Assembly: GCA_037176725.1 (NCBI GenBank)
Contig: JAZBRS010000050.1
Span: forward strand, 15,766,001-15,830,000
Direction of reading: 5' to 3'
Length of the DNA: 64,000 nucleotides
Origin: Posidonia oceanica
Taxonomy: Eukaryota; Streptophyta; Magnoliopsida; Alismatales; Posidoniaceae
Shown here piece by piece: positions 33,082 to 43,587 of the stretch. Under the pieces are notes generated by a model. It had not been told where the DNA came from. It saw nothing but the letters and a program-made list of their open reading frames with translations, and ran no database searches. Position numbers and translations under genes: made by a program. Position 1 is the first letter of the stretch. Each line of letters begins with the position of its first letter.

Positions 33082-34486
33082 TATAGATACCCTGTTTTGG
33101 CACTCCCTTCATGTTAAGATAGTATCTTACATTAGGTCGCTCTTAGAAGCCCTCCACCCATTTCTGAATCTCACTTGAGCCAAATGTTCCTCTCAAGTCC
33201 AAAATGCCATACCTTTATAAGCCCCAAATGTTGGTAACCTGAGTGTTTTTCATGTCCTGACCAAATTTGGAAATTAAACTGATTAAGGGTGTTGTCTGCT
33301 GGCTTCTCAGCGTACAACGTTCGCCACTGGTTTTCCAGCGGCTAACATTGGCCGCTGGCTTTCCAGCGTCCAACGTGGCAACCCAGTCAGCCAAAGCTTT
33401 CCTTATTTGGCCTAATTCAAAAATCATATTTTTGCCTTTTTTGTAACCTGTTGACTGGTCAAAGCCATCAAAGTCGAGTTTAATCACACTTAAAGACTCC
33501 TTAATTGGAGAATTTTCTCTGATCCTAGCAGTTATGCCTCGGAGGTCGTTATACGCGAGTTCTTTTGCTTATAACGTTATACGCTGGTTTTGCAGCGTAT
33601 AACACTTCTGAAACAGGAAACTCTACGGACTTGGCATTTGTGTCCTTTTTTTGTTCCTCCCTTGCTTCTATAAAAGTAAGGGTACCCCCACTGAGTTCAG
33701 GGCCGGAATTTTGAGAGAGAAAATGAGTTAAGAAACTTTTGGAACTCACATACTCTTGAGATTAAAAATCTTAGAGAAGTGAGGTCCTTAAGAATTGAAA
33801 AAGAGAAGAGAGTTTTTGAAAGAAGGAGAGTTTTAGAAAAAGCTTGAGGATCCTTTTGTCGTTGTTGGCTTCATCCCAACATAGTTTGCACCTTGTGCAT
33901 AGACAGAGGAGACTTTATTTCATTCATTTCTTTTTTTTATTTTTGATATTGCATGTTTAATTCCGTAGTATAATCAAGCATTTTTATTTCAAGTTCATAT
34001 ATTTTTAACTAAGCATACATCTCTTTTAGTTGCAATCGGGGGAATCAAACCCCTCGGGTACGTATCTCACTACGTTTTCTTTACTTTCTTTTCTACTAAC
34101 TCTGCATAGATTACTACACATATTGATCTATTTTTATATTGTCTTATTTGTTTTGCTTTGGTAACGTTTGTCATACAAGGAGGAAGAAGGAAGAAAGAGC
34201 TTACCGAGCACGGGCATCCTTGGACAATGCTGGCGTTGTTCCAAGGTAGCTGAACCCACAACCACACTACATCTCCCTAAAGGCGTCTCGAGGGCCGGCG
34301 AAAGCGAACCGAGAGTGGCGATCACACTGATTTCATCACACGTGGAGTGACGGAGTCGGATACAAAGAAGGGGGACCTCGAGAAAGAGAAAATAGAGCGA
34401 GTAAAAGAGGGAGCCAAAAGAAGCCTTCTTCTTCCCCAAACCTCCATCATCATCTTCTTCTTCTCCTCCAAAACTCCATATTCACA
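33082..34486 (+). repeat. 3' LTR of element X
   Basis: It starts TATAGATACCC (ancestral TG changed to TA) and ends CATATTCACA. It contains palindrome clusters at 33293-33372 and 33547-33604; the second forms the hairpin GTTATACGCTG...CAGCGTATAAC. TATA is at 33669. It is followed by TSD ATCGG. Confidence 0.93.
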
Positions 34487-34491
34487 ATCGG

Positions 34492-34545
34492 TGCATGCGA
34501 GCTTTGGCAGTGTGCATGGACGATCTGAACACTGGGATTACTACA
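34492..34545 (+). mobile_element. LTR B, terminal 54 bp
   Basis: Continues LTR B after the X insertion (TGCATGCGAGCTTTGGCAG ... GGGATTACTACA) and matches the start of inverted A2 at 57252-57305. It directly abuts Z gag. The next five bases, GGTAG (34546-34550), are the expected target duplication; the left copy is outside the window. B may be a solo LTR or the 3' LTR of a full element to the left. Confidence 0.85.
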
Positions 34546-35601
34546 GGTAGTCATCAGCCGCATGCCAATCAGGCACCAGCTTTTCAAGCTCATGGTGGGC
34601 TCAGTAATTTGGCGGAGAAGAGGAAGATCTTAAATGCTTTAGAGATTCAAACACAAGCTCCCTCAACTTTTGACATGAGCTGATTCCCGCCATTTCAGCT
34701 TTCTCCTGGCTTTAAGTACCCAAAGACGCCTAAGTTTGATGGGACCACCAATCCACATACCTACATCGTCCGGCTCCAGATGGAGTCGGCCCCATACTTC
34801 CATGACTTGGGTTTTATCATACACCTTTTCTTCTATTCATTGGAAAGCGAACCCATGGACTGGTTCCTCACCCTCTCCGAAAATGACCTCAGCAGCTTCG
34901 ACAAGATTAGGGAATGCTTCTTGACTAAACATCAATACAAGATTGAGTCGAAGCCAACCTTTCATGACTTGAGCAGAGAGAGCATGAAGCCGGATGAAGA
35001 ATGGGTCACCTTTGCAAACAGATGGCGAGAAATGACTGCCAAATCAGGCATAGATATCCCAGAAAGGCAAGTTGTCCAGACACTGATTGCAAATACAATT
35101 GGACCAATGAAAAGAGGGCTAGCAAACGCGTATTGCCCTTCTGTGACTGCACTCTACGAGGTGGCCGCTTCCATGAAGGAGAATATGCATGAATTCCAGG
35201 AGACGGAAGACAACACCAAGCTATTATATCATGCCCAAGTCGGGAAGTTGTGGCAGAATAGCAACCACTCCGGAAAAAATGGCAGCGGCAAGGGCAGCCA
35301 CCATAATGCGATTCCACAACAGCAACCCAAGGGACCGAAGCGCACAAGCTATCCTCCTATTCCGGTCACGCTGGCAAATATGTTTGCAAAAATGATGGAA
35401 GTCCAAGCAATCAACTTTCCACCTCAAAGACCTGGAGGGATGAACTGCGAAAAAAACAAATATTGCCTGTACCACAGGAGACATGGACACAATCTAGAAG
35501 ACTATTGGGTCTTTAAGGACATCGTCTACGACCTGGTGGAGGCGAACGTCTTTGAATGGGATGCATTGATAGAGAGGGTTCGAAGGCGCCATCAAGTCTG
35601 A
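34546..35601 (+). pseudogene. gag: gag of element Z, open except for one stop
   Basis: From the LTR B junction the frame is open to a stop at 35599-35601, apart from TGA at about 34681, where X has CGG. The 34780-35601 part alone is 273 codons. It holds FKYPKTPKFDGTTNPHTY, ESAPYFHDL, EPMDWFLTLSENDLSSFDKI, WVTFANRWREM, GPMKRGLANAYCPSVTALYE and the zinc knuckle CLYHRRHGHNLEDYW, in which the last Cys is replaced by Tyr. Its long openness next to a fully deleted pol suggests that the Gag frame was useful after pol was lost. Confidence 0.85.
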
Positions 35602-35925
35602 GGCCAGCCTCTCAAGAGCCTTTACTAATGGAGGCTACACTAAGGGTATTCCCCCTAATTGTTGTAAATAGACTTTATTTTTCCTTTTTCTATCTTTGCT
35701 TTTGTTTCTGCATAGAAAATACGTAAATAAAATATCCCCTCCCTCCATATAATAAAAGTGTAAACTTAATAAGAAGGAATTTTCACCACACAAGCATGGG
35801 AAATTGAGACTGAATGGGACGGGCCATACTTGGTGATTGAGGCATATCCAGGCAATACCTATTGTTTGGCCAAAAAGGAGGGCACTAGGCTTGAACATCC
35901 TTGGAATGTACTGCTATAAATGCTA
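35602..35925 (+). other. Z: fused remnant of the PR-RT spacer and integrase tail
   Basis: The stretch after gag matches X 18703-18850 (TACTAATGGAGGCTACACTA, GTTGTAAATA). Near 35795 it jumps to the integrase C-terminus of X (22310-22430; GGGCCATACTTGGTGATTGAGG). Two deletions therefore removed about 2.7 kb and 3.5 kb relative to X. Confidence 0.8.
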
Positions 35926-37200
35926 CCATTGAACCACACACCGAGTCAATAGAATGCCTGTGCTTGTGAATTCACTAATTATGAAGCCTAGGAGCCAGGC
36001 CTCTAGCCTCATCTCACAAACACTTTGTGAGAAGGAAGTATCGCTAATCCAACACTGAGATGGAGGCAAATCATAGAGAGCTCCCTTCCAGTTAATGAAA
36101 AATGAGTCCACACACTTCCCTTTAGTCAGACACGTTATCCTAGCATTAGGTAGGTGTCCCAAGCCAAACTTAGAAGCGCAAAAGAGGGGAGTGCACCAAA
36201 AGAGTATTTCGGTCCATCAACAAACAAATATTTGTTGGCCGAGCACTCTAACAGAGGTGAGGCCACCGACGCTCGGTAGGTGTAATGGATAAACACCTGC
36301 TAGAATATCAAGGGAAAACGAAAAAAAGAGAAGAGAAGAAAAGAAGACAGCAAAGAAGCAGTCCACCAAACAAAAAAAAGAGAGAGGGAAAAGATGACAG
36401 CAAAGAAGCTACCCAAGAAAAAGGAAAAGAAGGCAGCAAAGAAGCTATCCATGTGTCAAAACTAAAAATATTAGGGATTGAAAAGCATAGTAGGATTCGA
36501 CCTTGGGCTGGGGGGTAGAACTCTAAATCTTTAGTCAAAGCCTCAGGATAGGTCACTACCTCCTTCCCCACACCCTGCACTACACACTTAGAGGCAAGGG
36601 GCAGGAACCTAGGGCTAGGGGCAGTTAAGTACCAAGGCAAAACTGAAGCATCTCCTGGCTCCGGAATGCATAAGGAATCCAATTGTCAAGGTTCCCACCC
36701 ACAAAATTTTTCAATTTCCAGCTTCATGGAAGATTTTCCTTGTCATACAAAAAAAAAATCCAAAAATAGAAAAAATCAAAAAGCCAAAAATCCAAAAAAA
36801 AATAGAAAGTCCCAACATATGTATATATGTGTGTAAAAAAAAAGGAAAAAAGAGAAAAGAAAAATCCAAAATCATAGAAAAATAGGGTAAATTCTACCAA
36901 CACCATCGCATGAAACTGATAATAAGTTGGCCTATAATACAAAAAATATAAGGCATTTGCGACTCCCCGTCATGTTTTGACCTCTCCTATTCAGGATGGT
37001 CAATTGGTATTCGCTTACGAGCTGATGCTGGGATCTCGAGAAGAGACAGTCCCTCGCTAAGCATACCATTTTCATTTAGACAACAAATTTGAGGCCAGAC
37101 TTATTATCCTCCACTTAAGTTTATTTCATGTAATTTATGTATATATCTCCTATCTTGGACTAGGGGCAAGGGGCACCCTAGATGGCTTAACAAGTTTACT
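35926..37200 (+). other. Z: post-pol non-coding region
   Basis: Homologous to X 22451-23780, including the A-rich simple tract (36745-36890) and the conserved block at 36900-37110. A purine-rich run of AAAGAAGCAGTCC/CAGCAAAGAAGC units lies at 36300-36460. No gene. Confidence 0.65.
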
Positions 37201-37225
37201 GAGTTTGTGCAGGTTTCTTACTGAC

Positions 37226-37375
37226 ATATGTTGGATGCTAGATTTTCTGCGTCTTACATTAGATGCTATATGTCATAGCGTCTGACACAGTAGAAGGAAT
37301 AAAAATAAAAGAATTCATAGGATGCTAGAGATTCTAGCGTCTTACGTTGGATGCAACAGTATTTGCGTCCAACAC
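37226..37375. promoter_or_regulatory. Z: diverged palindrome cluster
   Basis: Words such as GTTGGATGCTAG, GCGTCTTACATTAGATGC, TAGCGTCTTACGTTGGATGC and GCGTCCAACAC are decayed versions of the X/Y motif. Antisense gene 1 is missing here. Sequences matching the two sides of gene 1 are joined at this cluster. Confidence 0.6.
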
Positions 37376-37884
37376 TTATCAGCAACTTAAGTTGCTGAAC
37401 TTCGCTGTGGGCCCTCCAAATCCGTGGACAAAATGTAAAAACGATTTCTACCATTTCTAGAGGCTTCTACAAGTTGAAATACACATGTGGGCGATGATTT
37501 CATATTTTTTGGACCTCCAGGCTATTCAGAATCACCTATCATTGTTTTCGTCAAGTTATTAACTTATTAATGCGCCAACGGCTCTGAAAATCAGAATTAA
37601 GGCTCGCAAGTGAAATCTTTCTTCATAACTCTGTCATTTGCGTATTATTACACGTAAATAAGCTTATTTTGAGTTAATTTGAATTAAAGACCATTATTTG
37701 AGGGTGTTCCCCTGATTATTGATTATTTTAGTTTATTTTGAACTCTAAGAAAGGTAAGAAAAGAAGAAATATCTGATAAGTTTGCTAAGTGTGCAGAAAG
37801 ACTTTATCATTCATAAATATAATTCTTCTACAAAATCATCGGAGCATACTCCTGTAGTACAAGTGCAGAAAAGAAAACAACTAG

Positions 37885-38870
37885 CTAGGGGGCATTCTCC
37901 CCCTCACCCTCGGGAGCTGAAGGAGGAGCTGCAGGAAGCTTAGCCGACTGATGTACTGAACTGCCTGAAGAAGCCTGTGACGTAGCTCGAGAACCCTCAA
38001 CTGGTGGGCGACGGCTGCCAAAGCGATGCCTCGACACAGACAACGGAGGAACAGGGACTGGGCGACCGGTGGAAATGCTACCACGCAAGGCCTCAGATCG
38101 ATAGTGCCTCACCTCACTCTCAAGCTGAGGTATGACCACACGGTCCATTGCTAGTTCCTGCAAGAAAAGTCAAAAGAGGAGACACCGATCCATTAGCATA
38201 AGCAGGAGAAAGAATTTAAAAGAGAATAGGAGAAAACTATACTGCCTGAGCCGCCTCCAGCTGCCTCTTCGACTCAGCAATCTCTGCAGCTAAATCAGTC
38301 GCTGCTCACTCAACTTGGCTACCTCAGCATCCCTCTCCTCCAAGGCACAGAGGCGCTCCTCGGCAAGCCGACGTGCCTCCTCCAGCTCCCCCTCAAGGCA
38401 GGAGGCATGCTCCGAAGCACCTACCGTAGTCCGCTCCAGCTCCGGAATCCGCTCGTCTCGGATAGCAAGCGACTCCTCTAGCTGTGGGACCCGGTCATCG
38501 GTCCGATGGGACAACTTCTGCTGAAGATCATTAATCTGCAAAAGCCAGAGCTATAGTCAGAACTGAGTGAGAAATATGAAAGGAAAGCACACTACTATAC
38601 TTACCATGCCCAGAAGACAGGAGATTTCCTCGGCATGATCCGGTGAGGGGCAGAACAAGTCGAATGCTGCAAAAGAGGAAAACACATGGTTAACATAAGC
38701 TTCCAAGTCAACAATTATGCTATAAAAGTAAATACAAACCTAAGAAGCCGAGGCCCGTAGACGCTCAACCTCTTGAGTCAGCTCAGCGGCGCGTCTCACT
38801 AGGTCACGCTCATGCTGACTGTACTCATCCGTAGTCCTCAATTGCAAGGGGAAAATTCAAGCATGTTAGC
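37885..38870 (-). pseudogene. Z: 3' exons of antisense gene 2 (coiled-coil and Ser/Pro tail)
   Basis: The last exon (37885 to about 38157) ends APEGEGENAP, matching X (PEGEGESAP) and Y (PEGEGECAP), and has VIPQLESEVRHYR like ISQLEFEVGYYR of Y. A second exon (about 38243-38535) is a heptad-rich coiled coil (LEESLAIRDERIPELE, LEGELEEARRLAEERLCALE). Further exon-like pieces with splice-like borders lie up to about 38870. The PMD part is absent, cut off by W or deleted. Confidence 0.7.
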
Positions 38871-38924
38871 CATCAAGAAAAACAAGAGTCACGATTTTGA
38901 AGCACAAGGTTAAATACTTACCGC

Positions 38925-39101
38925 TGTGGATATTGGGGTTTTGAGAGGAGAAGAGGCTTTTTCGTTTATTGCTTTCTTGGCGTCCCCTTTTATTTGTATT
39001 TGACCTCGCCACTCCTCGGGTGATGAAGTCGATGTGATAGCCACTTTAGGTTTTGCTTTCGCCAGCCTTCGAGATGCCTTGGGGAGATTGATCGATGTGG
39101 G
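38925..39101 (-). mobile_element. W: fragment of an inverted X-family LTR, split by element Y
   Basis: Read on the minus strand it matches the last ~170 bp of the X LTR (CATCTCGAAGGCTGGCGAAAGC, GGAGTGGCGAGGTCAAATAC) and ends CAATATCCACA at 38925. It is clearly diverged from X. The sequence ACCGC (38920-38924) beside it may be its target duplication. The rest of W should lie beyond the 5' end of Y, outside the window. Confidence 0.75.
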
Positions 39102-40458
39102 TGTGGATATGGGGTTTTGTGGAGGAGAAGAAGAAGATGATGATAGGAGGTTTGGGGAAGAAGAAGGCTTCTTTTTGCCTCCCTCTTTTGCTTGCTCTAT
39201 CGTCTCTTTCTCGAGGTCTCCTTTTTGTATCCGACTCCGTCACTCCACGTATGATGGAATCGGTGTAATCGCTTTCGCCGGCCCTCGAGACGCCTTTGGG
39301 GAGATGTAGTGTGGTTGCAGGTTCAGCTACCTTGGGACAACGCCAGCATTCCCAAGGGTGCCCGTGCTTGGTAAGCTCTTTCTTCCTTCTTCCTTCTTCC
39401 TCCTTGTATGACAAACGTTAGCAAAGTAAAACAAACAAGACAATATAAAAATGGATCAATATGTGTAGTAGTCTATGCAGAGTTAGTAGAAAAGAAAGTA
39501 AAGAAAACGTAGTGAGATACGTACCCGAGGAGTTTGATCCCCTCGGTTGCAACTAAAAGAGATGTATGCCTAGTTAGCAATATATGAACTTGAAATGAAA
39601 ATGCTTGATTATACTAAGGAATTAAACATGTAATATCAGAAATGAAATGGAGATGAATGAAATTGAGTCTCCTTTGTTTATGCACAAGGTGCAAACTGTG
39701 TTGGCATGAAGCCAACAACGACAAAAGGATCCTCAAGCTTTTTCTAAGACTCTCCTTCTTTCAAAAACTCTCTTCTCTCTTTCAATTCTTAAGGACCTCA
39801 CTTTTCGAAGATTTTTAATCTCAAGAGTATGTGAGTTCCAAAAGTTTCTTCACCTCTTTTCTCTTTCAAAATTCCGGCCTTGAACTCAGTGGGGGTACCC
39901 TTCCTTTTATAGAAGCAAGGGAGGATAAAAAAGGACACAAATGCCAAGTCAGCAGAGTTTCCTGTTTCAAAAGTGTTATATGCTGGAAAACCAGCGTATA
40001 ACGTTATAAACGAGAGAACTCACGTATAACGACTTCCGAGGCATAACTGCTAGGATCAAAGAAGATTCTCCAATTAAGGAGTCTTTAAGTGTGATTAAAC
40101 TCGGCTTTGATCGGTCAACAGGTTCCAAAGAAGGCAAAAACATGATTTCTGAATTAGGCCAAATAAGAAAAGCTTTGGCTGACTAGGTTGCCACATTGGA
40201 CGCTGGAAAGCCAGCGGCCATTGTTAGCCGCTGGAGAACCAGTAGCCAACGTTGTACGCTAAGAATCCAGCAGACAACACCTTTAATCAGTTTGACTTTC
40301 AAATTTGGTCAGGATGTGAAGAACACTCGGGTTGCCAACATTTGAGGCTTAGAAAGGTATAGCATTTTGGACTTGAGAGGAACATTTGGATCAAGTGAGA
40401 TTCAGAAATGGGTGGAGCGCTTCTAAAAGCAACCTAATGCAAGAGACTATCCTAACAT
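39102..40458 (-). repeat. 3' LTR of element Y
   Basis: Ends CATATCCACA on the minus strand. The first ~29 bp of the LTR (TGTAGATACC...) are missing, so the polypurine tract joins directly to ATGTTAGGATAG. TATA at 39906-39911 (minus). Palindrome clusters lie at 39972-40030 (hairpin GTTATATGCTGG/CCAGCGTATAAC) and 40193-40270. Confidence 0.9.
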
Positions 40459-40544
40459 TTGCCCCTCCTTGAAGATGGCTTCGGCACAAAGTTATTTACA
40501 AGGCGAGACGATACCCCCATTTGGCGCTACCTGGGGATCCTAAA

Positions 40545-43230
40545 GAAACACGGCCAAGGGATTGCCCAAGGGGAACAAACTAATGACATGCCACGGGAAA
40601 GACCCGTGGGGGGCAAACTAAAGGACACTGCTGCGGGGATGGGCCGCGGGGGTCAAACTAAAAGACATGCTACGGAAATTGCCCGCAGGGGTCAAACTAA
40701 AAGACATGCTACGGGAATGGCCCACAGGGGTCAAACTAAAAGACATGCCACGGGGATGGCCCGCGGGGGTCAAAATAAAAGGATGGATAGCTAATGATTC
40801 CAACGACCACTCAATGCGAATGCAGTACAATGCGATTACAGTACAATGCGAATGCAGTACAATGCGCTATACATGGATGCGTGCTGACGAAAATGCAAAA
40901 GGGTCATGATATGCAATGCATGACCCTAAGTAATGAGGTTCCTCCATCATCGCCGGCTTTAATTTGTATACCGGGTTGCCTTAGGAATTTTTCTCACCAC
41001 CCAACGCGGATTGACACATGCGTGAATACAATTTGTCATTATCAGGTGCCCTTTCCTCAAGTGTAGCCTACACTCTCCCAGGGGACCATCGTCTCATAAT
41101 ACGTGGGTTGGTGAGCGAGAGGCCCATGATGCTTCCAGGCAAAAGGGGAAATTATCTCTTCTCTACTGACCGCATTGGCTCTATTCGTCACAATTAGGTG
41201 TCCTTTCATTGAATGTTACCTACATTCTCGACAGAGACCGTCATCTCCTGACCTGGAATCAATGAACGATGAGTTCATTGATACCATTGGCGTTATTCGT
41301 CAGAATCAAGTGTCCTTTCATTTAATATTGCCTACATTCTCGGTGGGGACCATCATCTTCTGACCCGAGAGTTAGTGAACAGGGGGTTCACTAATACCGT
41401 TGGCTTTGCTTTGTTGACCTGGTCATGCTCTGGGGTTCTTTCTGCTGATTGATTTTGCTTTATTTGTCCGGTTGTGCTCCGGGGTTGCATTCTTTGTCCG
41501 GTCATGCTCCGGGGTTTGCTTTATTTGTCCGGTTATGCTCCGGGGTTTGCTTTATTTGTTCGGTTGTGCTCCGGGACTTGCTTTGTTTGTCCGGTTGTGC
41601 TTCAGGGTTTGCTTTATTTGTCCAGTTGTGCTCCGGGGCTTGCTTTGTTTATCCGGTTGTGCTCCGGGGCTTGCTTTGTTTGTCCGATTGTGCTCCGGGG
41701 CTTGCTTTGTTTGTTCGATTGTGCTCCGGGGTTTGTTTTATTTGTCCGGTTGTGCTCCGGGGCTTGCTTTGTTTGTCCAGTTGTGCTCCGGAGTTTGCTT
41801 TATTTGTTCGGTTGTGCTCCAGGGCTTGCTTTGTTTGTCCGGTTGTGCTCTGAGGTACCTGCTTTTGATTGGTTTGCTTTGTTATCCTGGTTATGCTCTG
41901 TGAATCTTTGCTTTGGTGTCCCAGTTATGCTCTGGGGTTCTTTCCTTAGTAGGTTTGCTTTGTTATCCCGGTTGTGCTCCGAGGATCCTTCTTTGATTGA
42001 TTTGCTTTGTTATCCCGGTTGTGCTCGGGGATCTTTGCTTTGGTGTCCTGGTTATGCTCCGGGGATCTTTCCTTGCTAGGTTTGCTTTGTTATCCTGGTT
42101 GTGCTCCGGGGATCTTTCTGCTAATTGATTTTGCTTCGTTATCCTGGTTGTGCTCCGAGGATCTTTCTTTGATTGATTTGCTGAGGGGATTACCCAAGGG
42201 AGGCGGAAATAAAAACCTGACATACCTAGGGGAAGACCCAAGTGAGTCGAAAATAAAAACTTGACTTACCTAGGGGAAGACCCAAGGGAGTCGAAAATAA
42301 AAACTTGACGTGCCTAGGGGAAGACCCAAGGGAGTCGAAAATAAAAACTTGACGTGCCTAGGAGAAGACCCAAGGGAGTCGAAAAATAAAAACATGACGT
42401 GCCTAGGAGAAGACCCAAGGGAGTCGAAAATAAAAACATGACATGCCTAGGGGAAGACCCAAGGGAGTCAGAAAATAAAAGCATGACATGCCTAGGGGAA
42501 GACCCGAGGGAGTCGAAAATAAAAACATGACGTGCCTAGGGGAAGACCCAAGGGAGTCGAAAATAAAAACTTGACGTGCCTAGGGGAAGACCCAAGGGAG
42601 TCGAAAATAAAAACTTGACGTGCCTAAGGGAAGACCCAAGGGAGTCGAAAAATAAAAGCATTACATGCCTAGGGGAAGACCCAAGGGAGTCGAAAATAAA
42701 AACATGACGTGCCTAGGGGAAAACCCAAGGGAGTCGAAAATAAAAACTTGACATGCCTAGGGGAAGACCTAAGGGAATCGAAAATAAAAACTTGACGTGC
42801 TTAAGGGAAGACCCAAGGGAGTCGAAAATAAAAACATGACGTGCCTAGGGGAAGACCCAAGGGAGTCGAAAATAAAAACTTGACGTGCCTAAGGGAAGAC
42901 CAAGGGAGTCGAAAAGAAAAACTTGACGTGCCTAGGGGAAGACCCAAGGGAGTCGAAAATAAAAACTTGACGTGCCTAGGGGAAGACCTAAGGGAGTCAA
43001 AAATAAAAACATGACGTGCCTAGGAGAAGACCCAAGGGAGTCGAAAATAAAAACTTGACATACCTAGGGGAAGACCCAAGGGAGTCGAAAATAAAAACTT
43101 GACGTGCCTAGGGGAAGACCCAAGGGAGTCGAAAATAAAAACTTGACGTGCCTAGGGGAAGACCCGAGGGAGTCGAAAATAACAGCATGACATGCCTAGG
43201 GGAAGACCCAAGGGAGTCGAAAATGATACT
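40545..43230. repeat. Y: four tandem-repeat blocks, inverted relative to X
   Basis: 40545-40795 holds about 5 units of the 45-bp GGGGTCAAACTAAAAGACATG type. 41040-41400 holds the 110-120-bp degenerate units. 41400-42180 holds about 20 units of the TTTGTCCGGTTGTGCTCCGG type. 42185-43230 holds about 22 units of the GGGGAAGACCCAAGGGAGTC type. Order and units match X, copy numbers differ. Confidence 0.93.
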
Positions 43231-43302
43231 TTTTGGCTTAGCTTGCTTTGTTGACCCGGTTGTGCTCCAGGGTCTTCGCTTCTACTCACGATTCTGCTTT
43301 GA

Positions 43303-43498
43303 CTCGTTGGACGCTCGATTGTTAGCGTTCAACGTTGGACGCTTAAAGCACCGCGGCTAACGTTGGACGGCATTACGGCCGCGTATAACATCGCAAGACA
43401 GGTTGCTGTCTTTTTTATTCGGGCACCGCCGTTTTGGCAGTAAATTCCCAATTTTCCTTAGGTTTCCATTTCAATGAAGGCTCCACGGCCTATATTAG
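43303..43498 (+). promoter_or_regulatory. Promoter of antisense gene 3 (Y)
   Basis: The cluster at 43303-43395 has GTTGGACGCTCG, GCGTTCAACGTTGGACGC, GCGGCTAACGTTGGACG and GCGTATAAC. TATATTAG is at 43491-43498, about 90 bp before ATG 43588. Confidence 0.7.
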
Positions 43499-43587
43499 AC
43501 CTCCTCTTGGCTTGAATCTTGTAGTTCAAACATTTATCTTCCTTCCCTTATTAATTTTTTTGCTTGCTAGGGCTTGTGCTTCTCCTC

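Larger units (their letters stand above)
11199..34486 (+). mobile_element. Element X: near-complete Tat/Ogre-type Ty3/gypsy retrotransposon, 23.3 kb
   Basis: It is bounded by TGTAGATACCCC and CATATTCACA, with a perfect 5-bp target duplication ATCGG at 11194-11198 and 34487-34491 inside LTR B. Two LTRs of about 1.4 kb flank PBS, gag, PR, G-patch, RT, RNase H, second RNase H, integrase, an antisense three-gene cassette, tandem repeats and PPT. In the first 180 bp the LTRs differ at about 12 sites by eye, so the insertion is not recent. Gag, pol and antisense genes all contain stops or frameshifts. Confidence 0.93.
34546..38924 (+). mobile_element. Element Z: gag-only Tat/Ogre derivative (right part visible)
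   Basis: It contains most of gag, then skips PR, RT, RNase H and most of integrase, keeping only the integrase tail. It retains the post-pol conserved block, a diverged palindrome cluster and the 3' exons of antisense gene 2. It is clearly related to X and Y but more diverged. Left end and LTRs are not visible. It is cut on the right by the W insertion. Confidence 0.85.

Noticed and set aside
38937..39414. Overlapping open frames (91 and 122 codons) as a small gene
   Set aside because: They lie in the tails of the W and Y LTRs and correspond to LTR sequence in X.
41449..42079. Three overlapping open frames of 134-201 codons with periodic FVRLCSG-type units
   Set aside because: Translation of the CCGGTTGTGCTCCGG tandem array in all three frames; not a gene.
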